Below, one piece after another: positions 55,552 to 64,000 of a stretch of DNA of 64,000 bases; the first letter of the stretch is position 1; each line of letters starts with the position of its first letter. The position numbers and the translations under genes are program-made. Origin of the DNA: Aeromonas rivipollensis (lineage in GTDB: Bacteria; Pseudomonadota; Gammaproteobacteria; Enterobacterales; Aeromonadaceae); NCBI RefSeq assembly GCF_010974825.1, contig NZ_JAAILA010000015.1, positions 1 through 64,000 of the forward strand, given 5' to 3'. Below the pieces are notes generated by a model. It was not told where the DNA came from. It saw only the letters and a list, made by a program, of their open reading frames with translations, and did no database searches.

Positions 55552-56451
55552 TCAGGCGGGCAGGCGGTCGTGGTGTTCGGCGCCGCGCAGCATGGCCTGG
55601 ATCAGCTCGTTGGCTTCAAACTTGGTCAGCGCCTCGTGAGCACCGACCTGATGGGCCCGCTCCACGCTGATCTCGCTGGAGAGGGAGGTGTGCAGTATGA
55701 TGTAAGCCTCCGCCAGCCTGGGGTCGCTCTGCACCTCGAAGGCCAGCTCGTAACCGTCCAGCCCCGGCATCTCTATGTCGCTCACCAGTATGTCTATCCG
55801 GCTGCCCTGAGCGACCCTGGCCTGCATCAGGCTGAGGGCATCGCGCCCGTTGGTGCACACCTCGTAGGGAATGTTGATGTAATCGAGGGCCGCCATCAGC
55901 TGGCGGCGGGCGACGGAGGAGTCGTCCACCAGCAGGATCCGCATCGGCTTGAGCCGTTCGCGCTGCACATCGGTCAGCACGGGGTAGAGGTGGCTGGGAT
56001 CGTCCGGATAGACCCGGGACAGGATCAACTCCACGTCCAGCAGCTGGATCAGCTGCTCGCCCACCTTGGTCACCCCGGTGACGAAGACGTTCTGACCGAG
56101 GGAAGGGGGCGGCGGCTCTATGTCACGCCAGTTGCACTCGGTGATCTTGTCGATGCCCCGCACCAAGAAGCCCACCAGGGTGCGGCGGCAATCCGTGATG
56201 ATGATGAAGCAGTTGGGCATCTCCTCCCGGCTGATCGGGCGATAGCCCACCGCCATCGCCATGTCGATCACGGGGATGGTGGTGCCCCGCATGCTGGCCG
56301 CCCCGAGCACGGTCGGGTGCGAATGGGGCAGGGCGGTGAGCTGGGTGTAGGGGACTATCTCCTTCACCTTGAGGGTGCCGATGGCGAAGGATTGCCTGGC
56401 AGAGAGGTGAAACAGCAACATGCCCTGGGATTGGTTGGCCTTGCTCGTCAT
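55552..56451 (-). CDS. cheV: chemotaxis coupling protein CheV
   Basis: A 299-residue fusion of a CheW-like domain (about 12-150; FAIGTLKVKEIVPY, GAASMRGTTIPVIDMAMAVG) and a response-receiver domain (about 172-295) with phosphoacceptor Asp in ILVSDIEMPGLDG. It links chemoreceptors to CheA and tunes adaptation. No other chemotaxis genes are near, so it acts in trans with a remote cluster. Confidence 0.95.
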   Translation of the reverse strand: MTSKANQSQGMLLFHLSARQSFAIGTLKVKEIVPYTQLTALPHSHPTVLGAASMRGTTIPVIDMAMAVGYRPISREEMPNCFIIITDCRRTLVGFLVRGIDKITECNWRDIEPPPPSLGQNVFVTGVTKVGEQLIQLLDVELILSRVYPDDPSHLYPVLTDVQRERLKPMRILLVDDSSVARRQLMAALDYINIPYEVCTNGRDALSLMQARVAQGSRIDILVSDIEMPGLDGYELAFEVQSDPRLAEAYIILHTSLSSEISVERAHQVGAHEALTKFEANELIQAMLRGAEHHDRLPA

Positions 56452-56593
56452 GGCGGATGTCCTGTTGATCTAATCGGTGACGGTCAATCTGGTGTTCAGC
56501 ATAGAGGATGGTGACAAGGATGACTCCTTTGTTATTAGCGACCGCGAGCCGCAAAACTGGACCCTGTCACCACCATTTATTTTCGCGTCCGGC

Positions 56594-57283
56594 TCACTGG
56601 GCAGAGGCCACCGCCTCCAGCGTCAGCCCGAGCCAGCACTGGCACGCCTGCGCCAAAGCCTGTTCATCCCGGTAACCGAGCTTTGCCACCACCTGGGCCG
56701 GCTTGCTGCCACTTCTGAGCAGGCGTACCCCCTGCAGCAGCTGCCACTGGGCACCGAGCGCATCGGCCGCCAGGGCGGGATCCTCGATGCCCCGCTCGGC
56801 GAGGCAAGCCTGCCAGGCTGCGGCGCTGCCTTCAGACTGACTGGCCAGGGCGCGCCAGGCACCTTGCAGCGGCTGATCCGCCTGCGCCAGGATGGTGCAC
56901 GCCTGCAACTCGTCCCCGATGACCCGCAGACGGTGGCCATAGGCCTCCTGCCAGTCACGGGGCCTCGACCAGTTGGCCAGGCTGTCCAGCAGGGCGTCCA
57001 TCAGCGGGGTGGGTTGCAACCAGCCTGCCTGGGCCGGTTGCGCCACCCGCACCGAGCAGGTCAGCCGATCATGCTGACAACCCGCCAGGGGAGTGAAGGC
57101 GGCGAGGGCATCGGCGCACAGCCAGAAGTGGCTGCCCGCCGTCAGCAACAGCTCATGGGAGCCGAGTCTCAGCAGTGCCACACCCCGGGTGACGCGCAGC
57201 AGCTGACCCAGAGGGGAGCGTTTGCGGGGGCCGACCTGCAGGCAAGGAGTAGAAAAATGCTGATATTCGATGGCGTGATGCAT
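56594..57283 (-). CDS. AraC-like protein with a degenerate HTH (putative regulator)
   Basis: A 229-residue protein. The N-terminal part resembles an AraC-type cupin (LLRVTRGVALLRLGSHELLL). The C-terminal SGSKPAQVVAKLGYRDEQAL resembles the second AraC helix-turn-helix, ahead of WLGLTLEAV. The match is weak and I may be over-reading it. The start is ATG 57283; the open frame reaches 57412 but would overlap yheV. It is divergent from yheV by 39 nt. Confidence 0.6.
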   Translation of the reverse strand: MHHAIEYQHFSTPCLQVGPRKRSPLGQLLRVTRGVALLRLGSHELLLTAGSHFWLCADALAAFTPLAGCQHDRLTCSVRVAQPAQAGWLQPTPLMDALLDSLANWSRPRDWQEAYGHRLRVIGDELQACTILAQADQPLQGAWRALASQSEGSAAAWQACLAERGIEDPALAADALGAQWQLLQGVRLLRSGSKPAQVVAKLGYRDEQALAQACQCWLGLTLEAVASAQ

Positions 57284-57322
57284 GTAAAAACCCTGATATG
57301 ATGCTGCCTGGAGGTAACACAA

Positions 57323-57529
57323 ATGGAAACCAGACGTAAAAAGCGCTTCATTGCCGGTGCGGTTTGCCCGGCGTGCGGCAAGATGGACACCATGATGCTG
57401 TATATGGAGCATGGAGTCGAGAAGGTGACCTGTGTCGACTGCGGGGATACCCAGGTGCAGACCCAGGCCGAGGTGGACAAGGCGACCCGGGAGGCCGAAC
57501 AGGTCATAGGGGTGTTCCGCCCCGAGTAA
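57323..57529 (+). CDS. yheV: YheV family zinc-ribbon protein
   Basis: A 68-residue protein with two CxxC pairs (CPACGK and CVDCGD) forming a probable zinc ribbon, matching YheV, which lies near slyD in enterobacteria. GGAGG precedes the ATG. The last 20 codons are repeated in degenerate form immediately downstream. Confidence 0.9.
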   Translation: METRRKKRFIAGAVCPACGKMDTMMLYMEHGVEKVTCVDCGDTQVQTQAEVDKATREAEQVIGVFRPE

Positions 57530-57603
57530 GAGAGAGCCGGATGGCCGAGGTTGACAAGGCTATCCGCGAGGCCAAACGGGCAATCAGCGTGCTTAGCCCC
57601 GAG
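57467..57603 (+). repeat. imperfect 77-nt tandem duplication of the yheV 3' end
   Basis: 57467-57526 matches 57544-57603 at 46 of 60 positions with no indel: AEVDKATREAEQVIGVFRPE versus AEVDKAIREAKRAISVLSPE. Confidence 0.8.
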
Positions 57604-57621
57604 TGTTGGGCCTCTTGGTAA
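57541..57621 (+). CDS. 26-residue ORF made from the duplicated yheV tail
   Basis: ATG 57541 is preceded by GAGAGAG and opens AEVDKAIREAKRAISVLSPE, then CWASW and a stop. It keeps the yheV frame but has lost the zinc ribbon. It may be a translated micropeptide or just a duplication scar. Confidence 0.35.
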   Translation: MAEVDKAIREAKRAISVLSPECWASW

Positions 57622-57752
57622 TACCCGGGGTGGGACAAGGCTCGTTCTGGACTGCTGACTTTTTCAGCATGGCGGAGCGGGGCAGATCATATGCTTGGCC
57701 ACCTTTTTAAGGTATTCTGGGCCCGTTTTTTTCTATCCGCAGGATCCCTGAC

Positions 57753-58403
57753 ATGAAAGTAGCTCCCCTGAGCGTGGTTACGCTGGAATACACGGTCACC
57801 GACGAACACGGTGAAGTCATCGACACCACTGTCGGTAAAGAGCCTCTGGTGTATCTGCACGGTACCCGTTATCTGGTCTCCGGCCTCGAAGCCGAGCTGG
57901 AAGGCCGCAGCGTGGGCGAGGCGTTCGACGTCACCCTGACGCCGAGCCAAGCCTATGGCGAGTATGACGAGAACCTGGTGCAAGAAGTGCCCGGCGAGCT
58001 GTTCGATGGCATGGAAGTGTCTGAAGGGGATACTTTTGTGGCCGAGACCGACGATGGCCACCGTCCGGTGACCGTCATCGAAGTCTCCGAAGAGTTCATC
58101 AAGGTGGATGGCAACCATCCGCTGGCCGGTGTGACCCTGGGCTTCAAGGTCGAGATCAAGGACGTGCGTGCCGCCACTGCTGAAGAGCTGGCTCACGGCC
58201 ACGTGCACGGTGCCGGTGGCTGCGGTCACGATCATGGCCATGGCCATGACCACGGTCACGATCACGATCACGACCATGACCACGGCGGTTGCTGCGGCGG
58301 TCACGGTCACGGCCACGATCACGGTCATGACCACGGCGACGAGCAAGGTCACGGCGGTTGCTGTGGCGGCGGTGGTTGCGGTGGCAAGGGCCATCAGCAC
58401 TGA
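57753..58403 (+). CDS. slyD: FKBP-type peptidyl-prolyl isomerase and metallochaperone SlyD
   Basis: A 216-residue cytoplasmic protein. The FKBP domain (VVTLEYTVTDEHGEVIDTTV; then PLVYLHGTRYLVSGLEAELE) contains the IF chaperone insert (about 76-120). The C-terminal tail from about 150 is very rich in His and Cys (HDHDHDHDHGGCCGGH, GGCCGGGGCGG) and binds nickel and other metals in E. coli. SlyD supplies nickel to hydrogenase and assists folding. The tail has more His-Asp pairs than in E. coli. Confidence 0.97.
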   Translation: MKVAPLSVVTLEYTVTDEHGEVIDTTVGKEPLVYLHGTRYLVSGLEAELEGRSVGEAFDVTLTPSQAYGEYDENLVQEVPGELFDGMEVSEGDTFVAETDDGHRPVTVIEVSEEFIKVDGNHPLAGVTLGFKVEIKDVRAATAEELAHGHVHGAGGCGHDHGHGHDHGHDHDHDHDHGGCCGGHGHGHDHGHDHGDEQGHGGCCGGGGCGGKGHQH

Positions 58404-58422
58404 TCTGCCGACTGGCAAGATG

Positions 58423-58450
58423 AAAAAACCCGCTGCGTGCGGGTTTTTTT
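58423..58450. terminator. bidirectional rho-independent terminator
   Basis: AAAAAACCCGC, loop TGCGT, GCGGGTTTTTTT, between slyD and the convergent slyX. Confidence 0.92.
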
Positions 58451-58462
58451 ATGGCGGCGCAC

Positions 58463-58678
58463 TCAGTAGTGCGGTGGGGGCGTCTCTTCGGCCATGCTGG
58501 CGATCTGGCTCGGCTGCACGCTCTGCAGCTTGTCCACCAGCAGCTGGATCTGATGCTTGAGCCGATCGAGTTCACGGCCCTGGGTGGTCACCTCTTCGTT
58601 GAGCTGCTCCACCGTGTATTCGGCATAGGCGAGACGGCTTTCCAGGGTCTCGAGACGATCGTTAACTTGCTGACTCAT
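58463..58678 (-). CDS. slyX: SlyX family protein
   Basis: A 71-residue coiled-coil protein (RLETLESRLAYAEYTVEQLN, then RELDRLKHQIQLLVDKL) ending ETPPPHY, the typical SlyX tail. Function unknown. ATG 58678. It sits between slyD and fkpA as in E. coli, with the WD40 gene inserted upstream. Confidence 0.94.
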   Translation of the reverse strand: MSQQVNDRLETLESRLAYAEYTVEQLNEEVTTQGRELDRLKHQIQLLVDKLQSVQPSQIASMAEETPPPHY

Positions 58679-58692
58679 GGGCCTTTTGGTCC

Positions 58693-59661
58693 TTACTTGA
58701 TAGTCCAGATTTCGGCCAGGCCACTGGAGCTGGCGCTGACGAGGTGGCCATTGTCGCGCAAAGCCACGCCATAGACCACAGCGCTCGGTGGTTTCACCTT
58801 GGGATGGGGAGAGACGCGCCAGCTTTGCAGCAGGCTGCCATCGCTCACCCGCCACAGGGAGAGCTGGCGGGAGGGGGCGCCGGTGACGAGCCAGTCGCCA
58901 CCCTTGACGAACCGGGCGCTGGTGTAGACCTCGAAGCGGTGATCGAACTGCAGCCGGCTCACCTCCTTGCCAGTCTTGAGATCCCAGATGCTGGCCTGAC
59001 GGCTGTCGGCGGTGAAGGCGAAGCGCCCCGCCGGATCCAGCCTCGCCATCACCACCCGGCCACCATGATTGAAACGCCACACTACCTGGCCGCTGCGGGT
59101 ATCCCACAGATAGGCGCTGTAGTCGTTGCCGCCGGTGAGGGCGTAGCGACCATTGGGGGAGAGATCCACCGTATTGACCTGCTCGGTATGGCCGAGGAAC
59201 TGCAGCCTGCGCCCGGTGCGGGTATCCACCAGCTCCGCCTTGCCATCTTCGCGGCCGATCAGCACCAGACGGCCATCGGCCGAGAGTGCCGCATCCCTCA
59301 GGCTGGATTCAGGAAGTGAATAGTAGCCTTGGGAGCGACCATCTTGCAGGCGCCAGATGGCAAAGGTGCGCTGGGTGGCCGTGATGGCGTGGCTGTCGCC
59401 CGGGGAGAAGCGGGTGAGGGTGACGAACTCTTCCTGGTCCTCGCTCTGGCGCCAGCGCCAGCGCTCCTTGCCCTGTTCCAGATCCCACACCACAGTGCCC
59501 TGGCCCAGGCTGGAGACTATGGCCTGCTTGCCGGAGCTCGCGAGATCTGCACTCAGCAAGCCCTGGTTGGCGAGGCGGATCTGCTGGCCGGGAAGTGAGC
59601 TCTGTTCGCACCCTGTCAGCATCAGGCAGATACCGATGAGATAAATGGCACTTTTGATCAT
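58693..59661 (-). CDS. WD40-repeat lipoprotein
   Basis: A 322-residue lipoprotein (AIYLIGICLMLTGCEQSS, lipobox LTGC). The mature part is a WD40-type beta-propeller with about six to seven blades; clear repeats are VVWDLEQGKERWRW, YSAYLWDTRSGQVVW and QASIWDLKTGKEVSRL. It probably mediates protein contacts at the inner face of the outer membrane. It ends 14 nt before slyX and probably shares its message. Confidence 0.9.
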   Translation of the reverse strand: MIKSAIYLIGICLMLTGCEQSSLPGQQIRLANQGLLSADLASSGKQAIVSSLGQGTVVWDLEQGKERWRWRQSEDQEEFVTLTRFSPGDSHAITATQRTFAIWRLQDGRSQGYYSLPESSLRDAALSADGRLVLIGREDGKAELVDTRTGRRLQFLGHTEQVNTVDLSPNGRYALTGGNDYSAYLWDTRSGQVVWRFNHGGRVVMARLDPAGRFAFTADSRQASIWDLKTGKEVSRLQFDHRFEVYTSARFVKGGDWLVTGAPSRQLSLWRVSDGSLLQSWRVSPHPKVKPPSAVVYGVALRDNGHLVSASSSGLAEIWTIK

Positions 59662-59780
59662 TTTTCCTGTCTCATGCTTTCGTTACCTGCGATCACGGCG
59701 TTAGTATAAGGCGCTTATCACGATAAACCTCTCATTTCACGAAGGAACCGAGAGCGGTATTTAGAGTTTTGGAGAAACTG

Positions 59781-60587
59781 ATGAACAATTTTCTGAAGGT
59801 GTCCCTGTTGGCTGCGGCCGTTGCCGTGAGTCTGACTGCTTGCCAAAAAGATGAGAAGCCTGCTGCCAATACCGCAGAGGTCAAGGCAGAAGCCAGCAAG
59901 CCGGCAGAGGCCCCCAAGGCAGCAGCCAAGAGCTTTGAAGAGCAATCCGGCTATGCGATCGGCCTCTCCATGGGTCGTTATATCGCCAATACCCTGGAAC
60001 GTCAGCAGGAGCTCGGCATCAAGCTGGACAACAGCGTCATCCTCAAGGGTGTGACCGACGGTCTGGGCAAGGAAGCCAGCATGACTGACGAGGAGATCCA
60101 GAAGGTCCTGCAGGAATACGACGCCAAGATCAACGAGCTGACCAAGGCCAAGGCTGACAAGGATGCGGTGGACAACCTGAAGAAGGGTGAAGAGTACCTG
60201 GCCGCCAACGCCAAGAAAGAGGGCGTGAAGAGCACCGAATCCGGCCTGCAGTATCAGGTCGAGAAGCTGGGTGACGGCGCCAAGCCCAAGGCCACCGACA
60301 TCGTCAAGGTACACTACACCGGTACCCTGACCGATGGCACCAAGTTCGACAGCTCCGTCGATCGCGGCGAGCCGGCTACCTTCCCGCTCAACCAGGTGAT
60401 CCCGGGCTGGACCGAAGGCGTGCAGCTGATGCCGGTCGGTTCCAAGTTCAAGTTCTTCCTGCCGTCCAAGCTGGCCTATGGCGAGCACGGTGCAGGCTCC
60501 ATCCCGGCCAATGCCGTGCTGGTATTTGACGTCGAGCTGCTGGCCATCGAAAAGCCGGCTGCCGATGGCGCCGATGCGAAGAAATAA
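59781..60587 (+). CDS. fkpA: FKBP-type peptidyl-prolyl isomerase FkpA, probable lipoprotein
   Basis: A 268-residue envelope foldase. GGAGA is 5 nt before ATG 59781. The N-terminus ends in LTAC, a lipobox, so unlike E. coli FkpA it may be lipid-anchored (Mip-like). Residues about 50-140 form the helical dimerisation arm (SGYAIGLSMGRYIANTLE). The FKBP domain is about 150-260 (VKVHYTGTLTDGTKFDSSVD, FPLNQVIPGWTEGVQLM). Confidence 0.95.
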   Translation: MNNFLKVSLLAAAVAVSLTACQKDEKPAANTAEVKAEASKPAEAPKAAAKSFEEQSGYAIGLSMGRYIANTLERQQELGIKLDNSVILKGVTDGLGKEASMTDEEIQKVLQEYDAKINELTKAKADKDAVDNLKKGEEYLAANAKKEGVKSTESGLQYQVEKLGDGAKPKATDIVKVHYTGTLTDGTKFDSSVDRGEPATFPLNQVIPGWTEGVQLMPVGSKFKFFLPSKLAYGEHGAGSIPANAVLVFDVELLAIEKPAADGADAKK

Positions 60588-60601
60588 GCAGTCAATGCGA
60601 T

Positions 60602-60629
60602 AAAAACGGCTCCCCAGGGAGCCGTTTTT
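60602..60629 (+). terminator. rho-independent terminator after fkpA
   Basis: AAAAACGGCTCCC, CA, GGGAGCCGTTTTT. Confidence 0.93.
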
Positions 60630-60725
60630 ACTTGTGTCGCGCCAGGATCGGCCGGAGAAAGCAGGGACCCGTCTTGAGTGTGTGGCGGCTAGCCCCCAGA
60701 ATAGACAACAAAATCAATCGCAAGG

Positions 60726-62134
<1,409 letters not shown>

Positions 62135-62141
<7 letters not shown>

Positions 62142-62169
62142 GGCTTAGGGCTTAGGGCTTAGGGCTTAA
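62135..62169 (+). repeat. five tandem heptamers GGCTTAG at the luxO stop codon
   Basis: Four units GGCTTAG and a fifth GGCTTAA, starting in the last codons of luxO. The first unit contains the TAG stop, so changes in unit number would not alter the protein. Confidence 0.9.
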
Positions 62170-62366
62170 GGCCGCGAGGTTGGAGATCAACCCTTCACTC
62201 CCTCATTTACCGCAAGAAGCAGGGTTGGGAAGAGGCGAGCCTGGCTTGAGGCCTAAGTAGGGCTGGGCTCAGCCCTTCCTTTATCTATCGCAATAGACAG
62301 AGTCGTGAAGGGGTCTGGCCTGAGTGACGGGCGGCGTGAGCCACCCGCTCTTTTTGTGGCGCGCCG

Positions 62367-63236
62367 TCAGAGCTTGGCGAGGCGCTTGAGCCTGGCCAGC
62401 CGCTCCGCCTCGTTGGCCTGCAGCCAGCCATCCCGCGAGAGCAGGAACCAGGCGCGGGCGAAGTATTCGGGGGCGGCCGGATCGTCCAGCATAAGGCCGT
62501 TCTCCCCCAGCTCCTCGAACAGGTAGCCATCTTCCGGCGCGCTGGCCTCGGCCATGTCGGCCTTCAGCTGGCTCAGCTCGGCCATCGCCTGTTCGTGCAA
62601 TCCCTGCGCCCGGCTCAGCCGTGCCAGGCTCCAGCGGGCGATAAAGGCCTTGTTCTGATTGCTGTGTTGCTGGTGCCAGGCCAGGCACTTCTGCTGGCAG
62701 GCCCTGGCCTCCTCAAAGCGACCCAGCTCAAACAGGGTCCAGCCCTGATTGTTGTAGAGGCTGGGCAGCCAGCCGCGCACCTTATCGTCGGCACTGCGCT
62801 CGGCCAGGGTCATCGCCAGTTGATGCCAGCGGCTCTGCTCCTCCAGCGGGGCGGCGATGGCCACCATGTGGGCCGCGTCTATGGCGAGCCCTGTCTCCCC
62901 CAGCTTGAGCCCGAGTTGCCACCCCTGCTCGAACAGCGTCCTGGCGCTTGCCTTGTCGCCGGCCGAGTTGAACGTCCGCCCCCGTTCCAGCAAGGTGCGC
63001 AGCCGTGCTCGCGGGGTGGCGTCGGTGAGGCGGGGCTCTATCTCGTCGAGCAGTTGGTGCGCCTGTGCAAACTGGCGCTGCAGGGAGTGGGTGCGGGCCA
63101 GTTGGGTCAGCAGCTCAAGCTCGAGTTGCAGGTCGGCGGCGGCGCGCGCCGCAGGAAGAAGCGCGTGAAAACGCAGGGCAGTGGCGGCGGGATCCTGATA
63201 ATCCCACTGCGCCATGAAATCGGGCGGATTGTCCAT
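62367..63236 (-). CDS. TPR-like repeat protein
   Basis: A 289-residue soluble protein of repeated helical pairs typical of tetratricopeptide repeats: LELLTQLARTHSLQRQFAQA, LLERGRTFNSAGDKASARTL, LYNNQGWTLFELGRFEEARA and RWSLARLSRAQGLHEQAMAE. It has no signal peptide. AGGAGG 4 nt before the ATG predicts strong translation. Function unknown. Confidence 0.85.
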   Translation of the reverse strand: MDNPPDFMAQWDYQDPAATALRFHALLPAARAAADLQLELELLTQLARTHSLQRQFAQAHQLLDEIEPRLTDATPRARLRTLLERGRTFNSAGDKASARTLFEQGWQLGLKLGETGLAIDAAHMVAIAAPLEEQSRWHQLAMTLAERSADDKVRGWLPSLYNNQGWTLFELGRFEEARACQQKCLAWHQQHSNQNKAFIARWSLARLSRAQGLHEQAMAELSQLKADMAEASAPEDGYLFEELGENGLMLDDPAAPEYFARAWFLLSRDGWLQANEAERLARLKRLAKL

Positions 63237-63293
63237 CTGGCCTCCTGGCTGGTTACCCTCTCACCAAGATGCCTATCGCCCATTGTTTGTACA

Positions 63294-63319
63294 AGGGGCG
63301 CCCGTCACAGGGCGCCCCT
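63294..63319 (-). terminator. hairpin, possible terminator of the gene at 63350
   Basis: AGGGGCGCCC, loop GTCACA, GGGCGCCCCT; only a short T-rich stretch follows on the minus strand. Confidence 0.55.
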
Positions 63320-63349
63320 CAGGTCATGAAAAAGCCCGTGCAATCGAAA

Positions 63350-63685
63350 TCAATAGACCATGGCCAGGCTCATCAGCATCAGGCCCAGGGCGGCGAAGGC
63401 TCCTTCCTTGATGGCCAGGCGCGGCACCAGCGCCTTGGGCAGCGCCGGGAACAGGCAGAGCGCGAAGCCAAGCCCCGGCATCAGCCAGTGAAAGCCGGGA
63501 CTGCGCAGGCTAGGGTCTGCCGCCCCGTTGATGATGATCAGCAGGATGAAGAGGGTGAAGGCGGGCAGGATAAACCAGCGGGCGTTGCCGGCGGCGACCG
63601 CTCGCAGGGGCGAGATGCGATAGAGCACCAGGGTCACGATAAAGAGGACAAGGGGGGCCAGCAGATAGAGGGGGGCCGGATTCAT
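63350..63685 (-). CDS. small hypothetical membrane protein
   Basis: A 111-residue protein with four predicted membrane helices (LYLLAPLVLFIVTLVLY, WFILPAFTLFILLIIING, GLGFALCLFPALP, AFAALGLMLMSLAMVY). I recognise no family. ATG 63685. Confidence 0.7.
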   Translation of the reverse strand: MNPAPLYLLAPLVLFIVTLVLYRISPLRAVAAGNARWFILPAFTLFILLIIINGAADPSLRSPGFHWLMPGLGFALCLFPALPKALVPRLAIKEGAFAALGLMLMSLAMVY

Positions 63686-63802
63686 GATGGGGGTCTCCAG
63701 ACAACGGGGGGAAGAGTGTAAGCAGCCGGGGCTAGGGATGACCAGCGCACCGGCCCCGGGCTGTGAGGCCGATCCCAGGGCAAAGGTTTGCCAGGCAAGG
63801 GA

Positions 63803-63997
63803 TCAGCGCAGCCAGATCCAGGCACAGCCAAATGCCAGCCAGCTCAGCACCAGCAATACCCATGGCAACGGGTGCTGGCGGCTGATCTCGACAAGCTCTA
63901 TCTCCTGGGCCTCTTCCTCCTGCTCGCCCTGCTGTGGCTGCTTCGTCCTGGCTTGCTGCTTCTTCTGGCGGCTCGCCTCCCGGGCCCGCGCCTTCAT
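63803..63997 (-). CDS. small hypothetical protein with C-terminal membrane anchor, possibly cut by the window edge
   Basis: At least 64 residues. A highly basic, Gln-rich N-terminal part (AREASRQKKQQARTKQ) and an acidic stretch precede a single C-terminal helix (PLPWVLLVLSWLAFGCAWIW). The ATG at 63997 is near the end of the window, so a start further upstream is possible. No function known. Confidence 0.5.
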   Translation of the reverse strand: MKARAREASRQKKQQARTKQPQQGEQEEEAQEIELVEISRQHPLPWVLLVLSWLAFGCAWIWLR

Positions 63998-64000
63998 CTG

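Noticed and set aside
58190..58400. Short repeated GACCATGACCACGG-like units, possible CRISPR or minisatellite
   Set aside because: They encode the His/Asp/Cys-rich metal-binding tail of SlyD in frame; there are no spacers.
60640..60725. Qrr small RNA or luxU next to luxO
   Set aside because: No sigma-54 -24/-12 pair with a Qrr-like core is visible, and no HPt-domain gene is adjacent.

Overview
The window looks like a chromosome segment of an Aeromonas-type gammaproteobacterium. The evidence is the GC-rich coding, the E. coli-like order lptD-surA-pdxA-rsmA-apaG-apaH and crp-yhfA-prkB-yheU-yheT...yheV-slyD-slyX-fkpA, the Vibrio/Aeromonas-style heme genes (hutX, hutZ), a LuxO-type regulator, and an 865-residue chitinase with the layout of Aeromonas ChiA. 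The genus is inferred from gene content; no rRNA or tRNA gene is present to confirm it.

Layout: (1) 36-4850: an HD-GYP phosphodiesterase, a flavin-dependent oxidoreductase and a small membrane HTH protein. (2) 4903-11728: the outer-membrane assembly, pyridoxine, ribosome-maturation and Ap4A operon on the minus strand, with amgK-murU-djlA divergent (11852-14365). (3) 14434-19349: a purine permease with a PurR-like operator, EttA and a lytic transglycosylase. (4) 19709-25044: a convergent sugar-modification cassette. GT2, LABN-domain protein and ArnT-like transferase lie on the plus strand; UDP-glucuronate epimerase and Ugd lie on the minus strand. I read it as a candidate galacturonic-acid decoration system for lipid A or core. 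(5) 26251-34531: a heme locus of hmuTUV, hutXZ, chaN and a TonB-dependent receptor with Fur-box-like operators. (6) 34797-39495: an MFS transporter and a CrbS-like transporter/histidine-kinase hybrid. (7) 39695-48497: a secreted polymer-degradation island, described below. (8) 48592-64000: rlmA, crp and the yhfA-to-fkpA neighbourhood, luxO, and several hypothetical genes.

The most interesting region is 39695-45984. Two c-di-GMP-I (GEMM) riboswitches lie about 3.1 kb apart. The first leads into the chitinase. The second leads into a frameshifted remnant of the chitinase 5' end, followed by a different gene: a metallopeptidase whose last 900 nt (PKD and chitin-binding domains) and terminator are paralogous to the end of the chitinase. 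The simplest reading is a tandem duplication of the whole riboswitch-chitinase-terminator unit, followed by replacement of the catalytic core by a protease. An M66 (StcE/TagA-like) mucinase comes next. Together with the HD-GYP and GGDEF enzymes elsewhere in the window, this suggests c-di-GMP control of chitin and mucin use.

A second theme is a recurring pattern of degenerate tandem copies of gene ends next to intact genes (hmuV, yheV, luxO, and both ends of the LABN gene). I list them separately and as one pattern. Start codons were chosen from ribosome-binding sites and family lengths; where I moved one, the entry says so.
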